A DNA stretch of 64,000 nt from Yinghuangia seranimata (GCF_029953285.1 NZ_JASAOI010000022.1:124001-188000), one strand, 5' to 3'. Shown: positions 18,909-28,551, counted from the stretch's first letter. The notes: generated from the sequence alone by a model not told the origin. Numbers and translations: made by a program.

Positions 18909-20507
18909 CCGGACGCCACCCGCGTCCGCACCGGAGCCCTCCTCCACACCGCCGCCCTCGTCGGTGACCCGCGTCCCCGGATGCAGCAGCGCCACCAGAA
19001 ACGCGACCGCGAGGGCCGCAGCCATCGCGTACAGCACCGCCTGCGTCGCCTCCGCGTAGTCGGCCTGGATCTGCGGCCACACCCGCTGCACCAGCGCGCC
19101 GACCGGGTCGGAGGCGCCCCCGGCGGTGTCGTGCCCGCCGCCCGCGCCGCTGATCGACTTCGCGATGCCGTGCGCGACGTCGCCCGCCTCGGCGCCGGTC
19201 AGGCCCGCGCCGTGCAGCGTCTCGGTGACACCGTCCACGATCTGGTGCGTCAGCAGGGTGCCCAGCGCGGCGAAGCCCAAGCTCGACGCGTAGTTCCGCA
19301 CCGTCTGGGTGATCCCGGTGACCTCGCCGTACGAGGCGCCGATCGACCGGTTGACGGCGTCCGTCGACGCCGGACCCAGCAGCAGCCCGATGCCCGCGCC
19401 CGCCATCACGATGTACGGCCACTGCGCGCCCAGCGACAGGTCGGTCGCCGTGTGCGCCCACAGCGCGAACCCGGCCGCCGCGAGCAGCGCGCCCCGCAGC
19501 ACGGTCGGCTTGGCGCCGCGCTTGTCGAGGATGCGCCCGCCGAGCTGCGAGGCCGGCCCGAACCCGGCGACGAACACCAGCAGGTACAACCCCGCCTCGC
19601 CCGCCGTCGAGCCCAGCGCCACCTGCGCGTACACCGACGCGAAGAAGAACACCGGGACGAACGCGGTCATCGCGAAGAAAAGCACCGCGTTGTCCACCGC
19701 GAACGCCCGGTCGCGGAACACCCGGATCCTGATCAGGGGCAGCTTCGTGTGCAGCTCGACCGCCACGAACACCGCGAGCAGCGCCAGCCCGCCCACGATG
19801 CACCCCCACGTCGCGGCGCTGTGCCACCCCCAGTCCTGGGCCTGCTGGAGCCCCAGCACGCTCAGCGCCATGCCGGCCGCGATGAGCACCGCGCCGCGCC
19901 AGTCCAGCGGTTCGTGCCGGTGCGCGGTGCGGATGTGGGCGCGCAGCGTCAGCACCACCGCGACGATCCCGACCGGCACGTTCACCCAGAAGATGGCACG
20001 CCACGTCCACTGCGTCAGCCAGCCGCCCAGGATCGGGCCGAGCGCCGTGAGCCCGCCCGACAGACCGAAGAACAGCGCCAGCGCGCGGCCCCGCTCGGCG
20101 ACCGGGAACACCGACACCACGATCGCCAGCGCGGCGGGGAACATCAGCGCGCCTCCGACGCCCTGCGCGACCCGGAAGCCGATCAGCCACGCCTGCGCGG
20201 CGTCGCCCGTGGGCGCCGCGCCGCACAGCGCCGACGCGGCGACGAACACCACGATGCCGATCAGCGCCATCCGCCGGTGTCCGAGCGTGTCGGACAGCCG
20301 GCCGCCGAGCGCGAACGTCGCGGCCAGCGCCAGCAGGTAGGCGTTCACCACCCACTGCACGCCCGACGCGGACAGGCCGAGCTCGCGCACCATGTCCGGC
20401 GCCGCGATCGACACGATCGACTGGTCGATGAACGTCATCGACACCGCGAAGAGCATCGCGGCCAGCGCCACGTACCGGCTGCCGCCAGGGGAATCCTCGC
20501 CGTTCAT
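18891..20507 (-). CDS. MFS drug-efflux transporter, DHA2 (14-TMS, EmrB/QacA-like)
   Basis: Membrane transporter of 538 aa with about 14 predicted spans, the size of the DHA2 drug:H+ antiporter group. Characteristic features are VSMTFIDQSIVSIAAPDM in the first span, GGRLSDTLGHRR (motif A) between spans 2 and 3, and LGPILGGWLTQWTWRAIFWVN (motif C region). Export of a drug or metabolite is inferred from the family. ATG 20507 has AAGGTG upstream; a longer frame is not supported. Its stop lies inside the convergent rsmE gene. Confidence 0.92.
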   Translation of the reverse strand: MNGEDSPGGSRYVALAAMLFAVSMTFIDQSIVSIAAPDMVRELGLSASGVQWVVNAYLLALAATFALGGRLSDTLGHRRMALIGIVVFVAASALCGAAPTGDAAQAWLIGFRVAQGVGGALMFPAALAIVVSVFPVAERGRALALFFGLSGGLTALGPILGGWLTQWTWRAIFWVNVPVGIVAVVLTLRAHIRTAHRHEPLDWRGAVLIAAGMALSVLGLQQAQDWGWHSAATWGCIVGGLALLAVFVAVELHTKLPLIRIRVFRDRAFAVDNAVLFFAMTAFVPVFFFASVYAQVALGSTAGEAGLYLLVFVAGFGPASQLGGRILDKRGAKPTVLRGALLAAAGFALWAHTATDLSLGAQWPYIVMAGAGIGLLLGPASTDAVNRSIGASYGEVTGITQTVRNYASSLGFAALGTLLTHQIVDGVTETLHGAGLTGAEAGDVAHGIAKSISGAGGGHDTAGGASDPVGALVQRVWPQIQADYAEATQAVLYAMAAALAVAFLVALLHPGTRVTDEGGGVEEGSGADAGGVRSGPAA

Positions 20508-20612
20508 GCCGCACACCTTGTCTCGCCCGCCGCCGCCGCAAACCCGAGCGCCGGGCCGCGCCCCCGGAAGCCGGTAGCCTGACGCCGAATCCGCACACTC
20601 GAGGAGGAACGC

Positions 20613-20975
20613 ATGGCGGCCGGGGAACCCCAGGCGGACTGCCTGTTCTGCAAGATCCTCGCGGGGGACATCCCCGCCACCGTGGTCTACGAGAACAAGG
20701 ACGTCCTCGCCTTCCGCGACATCAACCCGCAGGCGCCCGTCCACATCCTGGTCATCCCGCGCCTTCACTACGCCAACGTCGGCGAACTCGGCTCCGCCGA
20801 GCCCGAGTTGACCGGGAAGCTGCTCGCCGCCGCGGCGGAGATCGCGAACGCCGAGGACATCGTCGAACCGGGCTACCGCATCGTGTTCAACACCGGCGCG
20901 GGCGCCGGCCAGACCGTCTTCCACGTGCACGCCCACCTGCTCGGCGGCCGCGGCATGCAGTGGCCGCCCGGGTAG
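20613..20975 (+). CDS. HIT family nucleotide-binding protein
   Basis: Protein of 120 aa of the histidine triad superfamily (HinT-like purine nucleoside phosphoramidate hydrolases). The triad HVHAHL is at residues 104-109 and the N-terminal CLFCKI segment is typical. GAGGAGG precedes the ATG. It is divergent from the MFS gene and convergent with a VOC-family gene. Confidence 0.93.
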   Translation: MAAGEPQADCLFCKILAGDIPATVVYENKDVLAFRDINPQAPVHILVIPRLHYANVGELGSAEPELTGKLLAAAAEIANAEDIVEPGYRIVFNTGAGAGQTVFHVHAHLLGGRGMQWPPG

Positions 20976-21002
20976 TCGCCCCGCACCGCGCCGCCGGGCG
21001 CC

Positions 21003-21287
21003 TCAGCGCCTGAGCACCTCCACCGTCCTGCCGTCCGGGTCGCGCAGCACATGCCGGCCCGGCGGCAGCGGCCCCGACTCCACACCGAGGCCCAGCCGCA
21101 GCGCACCCGTCTCGCGCACGGTCGTCGCCGGATACAGCTCCAGTACGCAGCCGTCCTCGAGCACCGCCGCGTAGTGCACCGGCCCCGTGCCGTGCCGCTC
21201 CCGCGCGAACACCAGGCCGAGGCCCGCGTAGAACTCCCGGCACGCCTCCAGCCGCGTGCTGTAGAGCACCACCAACGTCACGCCCAC
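21003..21287 (-). CDS. Small VOC (glyoxalase/bleomycin-resistance fold) protein
   Basis: Short protein of 94 aa matching one VOC module: [23 protein letters not shown] at the N-terminus, a central [12 protein letters not shown] strand and [14 protein letters not shown] at the end, including the usual Glu. GTG 21287 is preceded by a G-rich ribosome-site-like stretch; a second GTG two codons later is an alternative. A single module usually dimerises. Its ligand is unknown. Confidence 0.78.
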   Translation of the reverse strand: MGVTLVVLYSTRLEACREFYAGLGLVFARERHGTGPVHYAAVLEDGCVLELYPATTVRETGALRLGLGVESGPLPPGRHVLRDPDGRTVEVLRR

Positions 21288-21367
21288 CCGCCCACCCCCG
21301 CGATCGCTCCGCCTCCGGGACGTTACCGACCGCACCGCGACCGGCCGACCCCGCCAGAATGATCCGC

Positions 21368-22282
21368 ATGTCCGTACGCGAACTCGTCGTCCTCGGCACC
21401 GCCAGCCAGGCCCCCACCCGGCACCGCAACCACAACGGCTACCTGCTGCGCTGGGACGGCGAGGGCCTGCTGTTCGACCCGGGCGAGGGCACCCAGCGGC
21501 AGATGCTCTACGCGGGCGTCGCCGCCACCGACATCACCCGCGTGTGCGTGACCCACTTCCACGGCGACCACTGCCTCGGGCTGCCCGGCATCATCCAGCG
21601 TCTCTCCCTCGACCGCGTCGCGCACGAGGTCACCGCCTACTTCCCGGCCTCCGGACAGGACTTCTTCGACCGGCTGCACTACGCCAGCGCCTTCCACGAG
21701 GCCGCCGTGCTGCGCGAGCACCCGCTCGACGGGCCTGCCGTCCACGTCGAACTGCCCTCCTTCACCCTCGAGGCGCGGCGCCTGTCGCACCCGGTCGAGT
21801 CGTACGGCTACCGCCTCACCGAACCCGACGCCCGCCGCATGCTCCCGGAAGCCCTCGCCGCCCACGGCGTGGCCGGCCCCGACGTCGGCCGCCTCCAGCG
21901 CGACGGCACGGTCGAGGTCGACGGCCGCACCGTCACCCTCGACCAGGTCAGCGAACCCCGCCGCGGCCAGCGCTTCGCGTTCATCATGGACACCCGCAAC
22001 TGCGACGCCGTCGCCGAACTCGCCGAGGGCACCGACATGCTCGTCTGCGAGTCCACCTTCCTGACCGCCGACGCCGACCTCGCCCAGGCCCACGGCCACA
22101 TGACCGCAGGCGAAGCCGGCGCCACAGCCCGCGAAGCCGGCGCCCGCCTCCTGGTCCTGACCCACTTCTCCCAGCGCTACACCGACCCGAACGCCTTCCT
22201 CGCCGACGCCCGCAAGGAGTTCGACGGCGAGATCACCGTGGCCGCCGACCTCGACCGCGTCCCCGTCCCCAAACGCCGCTGA
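21368..22282 (+). CDS. rnz: Ribonuclease Z (tRNA 3' endonuclease)
   Basis: Zinc endonuclease that trims tRNA 3' ends; 304 aa. The metallo-beta-lactamase motif is THFHGDH (residues 62-68; His63, His65, Asp67, His68), with N-terminal [19 protein letters not shown] and [10 protein letters not shown] typical of RNase Z and a late LTHFSQRY His motif. Two ATGs, at 21359 and 21368, are possible; I prefer 21368 ([10 protein letters not shown]) by comparison with Streptomyces proteins. No clear ribosome site is seen, so leaderless or weak initiation is likely. Confidence 0.93.
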   Translation: MSVRELVVLGTASQAPTRHRNHNGYLLRWDGEGLLFDPGEGTQRQMLYAGVAATDITRVCVTHFHGDHCLGLPGIIQRLSLDRVAHEVTAYFPASGQDFFDRLHYASAFHEAAVLREHPLDGPAVHVELPSFTLEARRLSHPVESYGYRLTEPDARRMLPEALAAHGVAGPDVGRLQRDGTVEVDGRTVTLDQVSEPRRGQRFAFIMDTRNCDAVAELAEGTDMLVCESTFLTADADLAQAHGHMTAGEAGATAREAGARLLVLTHFSQRYTDPNAFLADARKEFDGEITVAADLDRVPVPKRR

Positions 22283-22295
22283 CCCTCGCGCGACC

Positions 22296-22872
22296 GCATC
22301 GGAGCAGCCCGAACTGTGGGGGACGGTCACCGAGCTGGCGCGCGTCGTCCGCACCCGCGTTCCCGACGAGATCCGCCTAGATGCGAGGCTCAACGCCGGT
22401 GCGCTCGAAAGGCCCCGCCTGCTGGGCCTGTTGCCCGGCCGCCGAGTGCTCTTCGTAGGCACGCCGCTGATGGCCGCCCTCGACGAACCGCGGTTCCGCG
22501 CCGTCGTGGCGCACGAGCTCGGGAGTACGTCGAGCTCGCCGTCGAGGTGGGCCGGGTGCCGAAGGACCTGCACGGCGGATGCATGCAGCTGCTCGCCGAC
22601 CCCGGACGCCGCGGCGCATTTCGCGGCTCTGCGCGCCGCCCCGCCCGCCACCGAGGCATCGCCGCGCGCACCGTGGCGGAAAGGCGGGCCGACGTCCTCG
22701 CCGGCGCCTACACGAACGTCACCCGGTCCGGCTCACCGATCGTGCCGGGACGCCGTACGCACTGGCCGACCTCGTCGCCGGAGCCCTCGCGCCCCCGGAC
22801 CTTGCCGCCGCCGTCCGCGGGCTGCCGGACCGCGTCGGCCTCCCGGCACCGGACGGCCTCGCCCCCGCGTGA
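22296..22872 (+). pseudogene. Decayed M48-like metallopeptidase gene
   Basis: No single frame covers this 700-base gap, but fragments resembling one protein appear in changing frames. Frame of 22302 reads ELWGTVTELARVV, LLGLLPGRRVLFVG and FRAVVAHELG, like the zinc motif region of Streptomyces M48 peptidases but breaking off before the second His of HExxH. About 22520 the sense shifts to EYVELAVEVGRVPKDL, returns near 22610 (AAAHFAALRAAPPATEA), shifts again (ERRADVLAGAYTNV), and ends in a third frame (YALADLVAGALAPPDL) with a stop at 22872. There is no clear start codon. I infer several frameshifts and loss of function; the C-terminal fragments are only loosely tied to M48. Confidence 0.55.
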
Positions 22873-23008
22873 CCACCGCCCCGGCCGCCGTGATCATCCG
22901 GGGGAAAACCACCAAGGCCCCGCAAGGCCCACGGGCTACCATTGACTTCGGAAACATCCGTCACCCCGAGCAACGGAAAGTAGGCGTGATCAGGCCGTAA
23001 GGCCGCCC

Positions 23009-24157
23009 ATGGCTTCCACACGACACGCGCGCGGCGCCGCCGACAGCGCCGCGAACCCGCAGGCCGCGGGCGGCGCCCCGGCCGAGCCCTCCGAGGCCGC
23101 CGAGGACCTGGCGCCGACGCAGGCCAAGATCGTGATTCCGGCGAAGCACCCGATGGTCGCGCTGCTCGGCTCCGGCGACGCGCTGCTCCGGGTGGTCGAG
23201 GAGGCGTTCCCCGCCGTCGACATCCACGTGCGCGGCAACGAGGTGACCACGACCGGGCCCGGCGCCGACATCGGTCTGATCAAGCGGCTGTTCGACGAGA
23301 TGATGCTGGTGCTGCGCACCGGCCAGCCGCTGACCACGGAGGCCGTCGAGCGCTCGATCGCGATGCTCCGCTCCGGCGGCGACGCGGCGCCCGCCGAGGT
23401 GCTCACCCTCAACATCCTCTCGAACCGCGGCCGTACCATCCGTCCCAAGTCGCTCAACCAGAAGCGCTACGTGGACGCGATCGACCGCCACACGATCGTC
23501 TTCGGCATCGGCCCCGCCGGTACCGGCAAGACGTACCTGGCGATGGCCAAGGCCGTCCAGGCGCTGCAGATGAAGCAGGTCAACCGCATCATCCTGACGC
23601 GCCCCGCGGTCGAGGCGGGGGAGCGGCTCGGCTTCCTGCCGGGCACGCTGTACGAGAAGATCGACCCGTATCTGCGCCCGCTGTACGACGCGCTGCACGA
23701 CATGATCGACCCCGACTCGATCCCGCGCCTCATGGCGGCGGGCACCATCGAGGTCGCCCCGCTGGCGTACATGCGCGGCCGCACGCTCAACGACGCTTTC
23801 ATCATCCTCGACGAGGCGCAGAACACCTCCGCCGAGCAGATGAAGATGTTCTTGACCCGCCTCGGCTTCGGCTCGAAGATCGTGGTCACCGGTGACGTGA
23901 CGCAGGTCGACCTGCCGAACGGCACGGAGAGCGGCCTGCGCGTCGTCCAGCGCATCCTCGACGGCGTCGCCGACATCGCGTTCTGCCCGCTCAGCAGCCA
24001 GGACGTGGTGCGCCACCAGCTCGTCGGCCGCATCGTCGACGCGTACGGCCGGTGGGACGCCGACCGCGAGAGCCGCGAGGTGCCCCGCTCGCGCGGCCGC
24101 CGCGCCCAGATCCACAGCACGACCAGCAACGGCAACGCAGAACGGGATGTGAACTGA
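23009..24157 (+). CDS. phoH: PhoH-family ATPase
   Basis: Cytoplasmic ATPase of 382 aa, probably linked to RNA metabolism. A KH-like N-terminal region (residues ~45-130) precedes the ATPase domain with Walker A GPAGTGKT (168-175) and Walker [10 protein letters not shown], plus the conserved [19 protein letters not shown]. The Ala-rich first 35 residues and Arg-rich tail are probably disordered. The ATG lies after GTAAGG. ybeY follows after 5 bp, the widespread phoH-ybeY ribosome/RNA-maturation pair. Confidence 0.93.
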   Translation: MASTRHARGAADSAANPQAAGGAPAEPSEAAEDLAPTQAKIVIPAKHPMVALLGSGDALLRVVEEAFPAVDIHVRGNEVTTTGPGADIGLIKRLFDEMMLVLRTGQPLTTEAVERSIAMLRSGGDAAPAEVLTLNILSNRGRTIRPKSLNQKRYVDAIDRHTIVFGIGPAGTGKTYLAMAKAVQALQMKQVNRIILTRPAVEAGERLGFLPGTLYEKIDPYLRPLYDALHDMIDPDSIPRLMAAGTIEVAPLAYMRGRTLNDAFIILDEAQNTSAEQMKMFLTRLGFGSKIVVTGDVTQVDLPNGTESGLRVVQRILDGVADIAFCPLSSQDVVRHQLVGRIVDAYGRWDADRESREVPRSRGRRAQIHSTTSNGNAERDVN

Positions 24158-24162
24158 CGGCC

Positions 24163-24633
24163 ATGTCCATCGACATCGCCAACGAGTCCGGGTACGAGCT
24201 CGACGAGCACGCCATCGTGGACGTGGCCCGCTTCACCCTCGACCGGATGCGCATTCATCCGCTCGCGGAACTGTCCGTCGTCATCGTCGACGAGGCCGCC
24301 ATGGAGCAGCTCCACATCCAGTGGATGGACCTGCCCGGGCCGACCGACGTCATGTCCTTCCCCATGGACGAGCTGCGTCCGGGCAAGGACAACGAGGACC
24401 CGCCGCAGGGCCTGCTCGGCGACGTCGTGCTGTGCCCCGAGGTGGCCGCCCGGCAGGCCAAGACGGCCGGGCACGGCACCGACGACGAGCTGCAGCTGCT
24501 CACCGTGCACGGTGTGCTCCACCTGCTGGGGTACGACCACGCCGAACCCGACGAGGAGCGCGAGATGTTCGGGCTCCAGGGCGAGATCCTCACGGCCTGG
24601 CGCGAACGGCGCGGCGCGGCCGGGACCGGCTGA
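24163..24633 (+). CDS. ybeY: Endoribonuclease YbeY (rRNA maturation factor)
   Basis: Zinc endoribonuclease needed for 16S rRNA 3' maturation and ribosome quality control; 156 aa. The metal-binding motif [11 protein letters not shown] gives His116, His120 and His126, and [11 protein letters not shown] is the usual upstream signature. The ATG at 24163 follows phoH closely; the in-frame extension upstream lies within phoH and is not used. The CBS membrane protein gene follows 36 bp later. Confidence 0.95.
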   Translation: MSIDIANESGYELDEHAIVDVARFTLDRMRIHPLAELSVVIVDEAAMEQLHIQWMDLPGPTDVMSFPMDELRPGKDNEDPPQGLLGDVVLCPEVAARQAKTAGHGTDDELQLLTVHGVLHLLGYDHAEPDEEREMFGLQGEILTAWRERRGAAGTG

Positions 24634-24669
24634 TGCCCGCCGTGCAACGCGGCGGCGACGGGAGCGGCC

Positions 24670-25989
24670 GTGACCTCTGACGAGGTCTTTCGCTTCGTCG
24701 TCGGTGCCGTCGTGCTCGTCGTGGTCGCGGGCCTGTTCGCGTGCCTGGAGGCCGCCCTCGCGCGGATCTCCCGGCCGCGCGTCGAGGAACTGGTGCGCAC
24801 CGGGCGGCGCGGCGCCGGGCGGCTGCTCACCGTCGTCCGCGACCCGGCGCGCTACCTCAACCTCGCGCTGCTGATCCGCGTGGCGTGCGAGGTGTCCGCC
24901 GCCGTGCTGATCACCGTCGTGTTCCTGGACGGCTTCGACAGCCGGTGGCAGGCGGTGCTGGCGTCGATCGGCGTCATGGTCGTGGTGTCGTACGTCGTGG
25001 TCGGCGTCTCCCCGCGCACCATCGGCCGCCAGCACCCGGTCGCGGTCGGCATCGCGGGCGCGCCCGTGCTGGTCGTGCTCGCCCGCATCCTGGGCCCGCT
25101 GCCGCCGCTGCTGATCCTCATCGGCAACGCTGTCACGCCCGGCAAGGGCTACCGCGAGGGCCCGTTCGCGTCCGAGGCGGAGCTGCGCGCGTTCGTCGAC
25201 CTCGCCGAGAAGGAGTCGCTGATCGAGGACGAGGAGCGCAAGCTGCTCCACTCCGTCCTCGAGCTCGGCGACACCATCGTGCGCGAAGTCATGGTGCCCC
25301 GCCCGGACATGGTGTTCATCGAACGCCACAAGACCGTGCGGCAGGCGCTGCGCCTCGCGCTGCGCTCCGGCTACTCGCGGATCCCGGTGATTGGCGAGAA
25401 CGAGGACGACGTCGTCGGCATCGTCTACCTCAAGGACCTGGCCGCGCACGCCGCCGGGGGCACCGACGACCGCTGGGCGCACGAGCGGGTCGACACCGTG
25501 ATGCGGCGCGCGACGTTCGTCCCGGACAGCAAGCCCGCCGACGACCTGCTGCGCGAACTGCAGGCCAGCCGCACGCACATGGTCATCGTCGTCGACGAAT
25601 ACGGCGGCACCGCGGGGCTGGTCACCATCGAGGACATCCTCGAGGAGATCGTCGGCGAGATCACCGACGAGTACGACCGCGAGACCACGCCCGTCGAGGA
25701 CCTCGGCGACGGCCGCTTCCGGGTCACCGCGCGGCTGCCGATCGACGACCTGGGCGACCTGTTCGGCATCGAACTCGACGACGAGGACGTCGAGACCGTC
25801 GCGGGCCTGCTCGCCAAGCAGCTCGGCCGGGTCCCGATCCCGGGGGCGGCCGCCGAGGTCGAGGGACTGCGGCTGGTCGCGGACCGGCCGTCCGGGCGCC
25901 GCAACCAGGTCGGCACGATCGTGGTGGAGCGCGCCGCGCCGGCCGAGGGCGACGACGAGGACGCCGACAACGAGCACGGCCACGGCTGA
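24670..25989 (+). CDS. CNNM/HlyC-CorC family membrane protein (hemolysin-like)
   Basis: Protein of 439 aa with an N-terminal DUF21 membrane domain (about four spans, residues 1-160), a tandem CBS pair (~205-325, including VMVPRPDMVFI and SRIPVIGENEDDVVGIVYLKDL), and a C-terminal CorC/HlyC domain (GRFRVTARLPIDDLGDLFG). Family members act in divalent cation transport, notably Mg2+/Co2+. GTG start. It follows phoH-ybeY as in many actinobacteria, and era comes after the intervening genes. Confidence 0.9.
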   Translation: MTSDEVFRFVVGAVVLVVVAGLFACLEAALARISRPRVEELVRTGRRGAGRLLTVVRDPARYLNLALLIRVACEVSAAVLITVVFLDGFDSRWQAVLASIGVMVVVSYVVVGVSPRTIGRQHPVAVGIAGAPVLVVLARILGPLPPLLILIGNAVTPGKGYREGPFASEAELRAFVDLAEKESLIEDEERKLLHSVLELGDTIVREVMVPRPDMVFIERHKTVRQALRLALRSGYSRIPVIGENEDDVVGIVYLKDLAAHAAGGTDDRWAHERVDTVMRRATFVPDSKPADDLLRELQASRTHMVIVVDEYGGTAGLVTIEDILEEIVGEITDEYDRETTPVEDLGDGRFRVTARLPIDDLGDLFGIELDDEDVETVAGLLAKQLGRVPIPGAAAEVEGLRLVADRPSGRRNQVGTIVVERAAPAEGDDEDADNEHGHG

Positions 25990-26112
25990 CCGGGTCCGGG
26001 CCCGGACGCGGCCGAATCGCGGGCGCCGCGCACGGTACAGGAGTTGTCCCGGCCGTGTGTCGTCCTGGTAACAGTCCGCCGTGGTCCCCGCGCGCGCCCG
26101 TAACTTCTGCCC

Positions 26113-26955
26113 ATGCACACCGCCGCAGCGAATCTTCGCCGCCTCGCAGTCCTCCCCGTGCTCGGGCTCGTCCTCGTCGGCACCGCCGCCTGCGACAGCG
26201 GCGACGACAAGGCCGCCACGTCCGGCGGCACGCCCGGCGCCACCGTCGCCGGTCAGCCCGACCCCGTCGCCACCGGCTCCGCGCCCCCGCCCCGCAGCGA
26301 GCCGACCCAGGGCGCCACCAACAAGGCGCCCGCGACGGTCCCCAAGGCCACCGCGCCCGCGACGACCGCCCAGCTCACCGGGGCACTGCTCGACAAGAGC
26401 GCGATGCCCCTCGCAGGCTTCCAGATAGACGGCACCGACAGCGCGAAGGGCAAGGACGCCCAGACCGCGGCGCCCACCGACCGGCCCGACTGCGCGGTGT
26501 TCACCCAGGAGTTCACGCACACCGCGGGCGACCCCCTGGCCTGGGTGCGCCGCGGGTACGCGGGCCGGAGCGCGGCCGGGTCGCCGACGGAGATGGGCGT
26601 CACGCTGTCCAGCTACAAGAGCGGCACGGCCACGACGCTGTTGGCGTCCTTCGACAAGGCGATGGCCGGCTGCGCCGCGCCGTTCACCGTCACCCAGTCG
26701 GCCGGTCCGGAGAAGTGGGCCGTGACGCCCCTCGACAGCGCCCCGATGCTCGGCGACGAGACCGTGGCCTACCGGGTCGCCGTGAGCGGCGTCCAGGGTG
26801 CGCAGCCGTTCGCCCGCAACGTGGTCCTCATCCGGGTCGGGGACACGGTCGCGGAGTTCATGTACGGGCCGGGCACCGACCAGCCGGACACCACGCCCTA
26901 CGCGCCGCTGATCGCCGCGCAGGTCCAGAAGGTCAAGCTCCAGATCGGACGTTGA
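26113..26955 (+). CDS. Putative secreted lipoprotein, paralog 4 of 5
   Basis: Protein of 280 aa with a signal peptide ending in lipobox TAAC followed by an acidic DSGDDK stretch and a Thr/Pro/Ala-rich spacer to about residue 90. The core resembles the cluster at 77-2993: ALLDKSAMPLAGF, a first Cys in RPDCAVF, a second in MAGCAAPF, LGDETVAYR and VGDTVAEFMYG. TAACTT at 26101-26106 sits 7 nt before the ATG and no ribosome site is visible, so translation is probably leaderless. Function unknown. Confidence 0.75.
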   Translation: MHTAAANLRRLAVLPVLGLVLVGTAACDSGDDKAATSGGTPGATVAGQPDPVATGSAPPPRSEPTQGATNKAPATVPKATAPATTAQLTGALLDKSAMPLAGFQIDGTDSAKGKDAQTAAPTDRPDCAVFTQEFTHTAGDPLAWVRRGYAGRSAAGSPTEMGVTLSSYKSGTATTLLASFDKAMAGCAAPFTVTQSAGPEKWAVTPLDSAPMLGDETVAYRVAVSGVQGAQPFARNVVLIRVGDTVAEFMYGPGTDQPDTTPYAPLIAAQVQKVKLQIGR

Positions 26956-27153
26956 GCGGCGCGCGGTCGCGGTCCGTCCGCCGGTCACAGCAGTGTGCCG
27001 AGCGGGTAACAACGGGCGGAAAGGCGATCTCCAGGCGCTAGCGTGTGACGTAACAGGCCGTCAGGTGGCAGTGGCGGGGCCGGAACCACAGGGGGGGCCG
27101 GGCGCCGCGCCGCCTCGACGGCTGTCCCATCACACCGAACTGGGGGGTTCACG

Positions 27154-28008
27154 GTGCCGTTCACCACGCGCACGACCACGTCCGTCCCGCGCCGCGCCAA
27201 GGCCGCGCGCCTCGCGCTCGTCCCCGTCCTGGGCCTCGCCCTCGCCGGGCTCACCGCGTGCAACGACGACAAGAAGGCCGACGCCTCGGCCGGCTCGTCC
27301 GCGTCGTCCGACGCGGGCAACTCCGGGGGTCTGTGGGGAGGTCCGTCCAAGTCCCCGGACGCGGGCAAGGCCGACACCGCCAAGCCCGGCACCGGCGGCA
27401 AGAGCCCGGCCGCGGGCGCCAACGCCAAGCAGCCCAGCACGGACGACCTCACCGCGGCGCTGCTCAACGCGCAGGAGATCCCGGCGGGCTACACGCCGGG
27501 CGACCCCGACCAGAGCCGGGACACCGAGGCCAAGGACTCGGAGGTCTCCGACCCGCGCTGCAAGACCCTCGTGTACGACTCCCTCGACGCGACGTCCGTC
27601 GGCCACATCGTGCAGACGTACGTGAAGGCGCCCGCTGACGGCGGACAGCCCCGCGAGGCGGTCGCCATCGCCCTGGACAGCCAGTCCAACGCGTCCCTGC
27701 GCCAGTACGTGGAGAGCTACGCCGCCGCGCTCAAGGCCTGCCCGTCCTTCACGGAGACGCAGAAGGACGGCACCGTCGAGAAGTACACGGTCACCACCGT
27801 GCAGACGGGCAAGTACGGCGCCGACTCGGTCTCCTTCCGGCTCCAGGACGACGCCAAGGACGGCCGCAAGTACATGTACTTCGTCGTGGCCGTGAAGGGC
27901 ACCGTCAGCGTCCAGGTCGCCGCGGTGTCGGCCGACGGGCCGCCCGCCGAGCCCACGCAGTTCGCCAAGGGCCAGATCGACAAGGTCGGCCAGGCCGCGG
28001 GGGCCTGA
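27154..28008 (+). CDS. Putative secreted lipoprotein, paralog 5 of 5
   Basis: Protein of 284 aa, GTG start after CTGGGGGG. The signal peptide ends in lipobox LTAC; a Ser/Ala/Gly/Lys-rich spacer runs to about residue 95. The core has DLTAALLNAQEIPAGYTPG, a first Cys (DPRCKTL), a second (LKACPSFTE), and a Lys-rich VKGTVSVQVAAVSADG strand, aligning with the other four lipoproteins. It lies 198 bp downstream of paralog 4. A tandem 12-mer repeat and palindrome overlap and follow its stop. Confidence 0.75.
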   Translation: MPFTTRTTTSVPRRAKAARLALVPVLGLALAGLTACNDDKKADASAGSSASSDAGNSGGLWGGPSKSPDAGKADTAKPGTGGKSPAAGANAKQPSTDDLTAALLNAQEIPAGYTPGDPDQSRDTEAKDSEVSDPRCKTLVYDSLDATSVGHIVQTYVKAPADGGQPREAVAIALDSQSNASLRQYVESYAAALKACPSFTETQKDGTVEKYTVTTVQTGKYGADSVSFRLQDDAKDGRKYMYFVVAVKGTVSVQVAAVSADGPPAEPTQFAKGQIDKVGQAAGA

Positions 28009-28011
28009 GCT

Positions 28012-28030
28012 GGGGCCTGAGCTCAGGCCC
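28012..28030 (+). terminator. Palindrome at the end of lipoprotein paralog 5
   Basis: GGGCCTGAGCTCAGGCCC at 28013-28030 is a perfect 18-bp palindrome directly after the stop codon. It arises partly from a tandem copy of GGGGCCTGAGCT (28000-28011 and 28012-28023) that also duplicates the TGA. It probably acts as a terminator; there is no T-tract. Confidence 0.5.
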
Positions 28031-28203
28031 GTTGAGCCGCCGCCTGCGTTCCCCACGGGAGGGGCAAGCGCGAAGCGCTTTCGAATACGGGCGGTGGGGG
28101 GCGACGGGTGGGCGGCACCCCCGGACCGCCCCGGGCGTACGGAGTCCCCGTACCCCGGGGCGGTACTGTTCGTGCGGATCTTCCCCGTTACGCAGGAGGC
28201 ACG

Positions 28204-28551
28204 ATGAGCGGGACCACCGTCGACCCCGAGGACGCCAAGATCGTCACGCTGGCCCGCTCCACGCGTGCCCGGAACGGCGCCCCCGAGGGCGCCGCGGTGC
28301 GCGACGAGACCGGCCGCACGTACGTCGCCTCGACCGTCGACCTGCCCTCGCTCAAGCTGACCGCGCTGCAGACCGCCGTCGCCATGGCCGTCGCCGGCGG
28401 CGCGCGGGGCCTGGAGGCCGCCGCGATCGTGTCCAAGGGCGACGCGGTCGTCCAGGCCGACCTCGACGCCGTGCGCGACCTGGGCGGCGAGGGCACCCCG
28501 ATCCTGCTCGCCGGACCCGACGGGACGGTCGTCTCGTCGACGCCCGCCTGA
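28204..28551 (+). CDS. Cytidine deaminase-like protein lacking zinc ligands
   Basis: Protein of 115 aa with AGGAGG before the ATG. It resembles the conserved actinobacterial protein located before era and often named cytidine deaminase (DPEDAKIVTLARSTRARNG, VRDETGRTYVASTVDLPSLKLTALQTAVA). However, neither the (C/H)AE nor the PCxxC zinc motif is present; it contains no Cys or His at all. It is therefore unlikely to deaminate; a structural or ligand-binding role is more plausible. It precedes era by 65 bp. Confidence 0.8.
   Translation: MSGTTVDPEDAKIVTLARSTRARNGAPEGAAVRDETGRTYVASTVDLPSLKLTALQTAVAMAVAGGARGLEAAAIVSKGDAVVQADLDAVRDLGGEGTPILLAGPDGTVVSSTPA

Noticed and set aside
23467-27012. An 1181-codon minus-strand open frame under phoH, ybeY and the CBS gene
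   Set aside because: It is the antisense shadow of GC-rich codons; low complexity and no motif or ribosome site.
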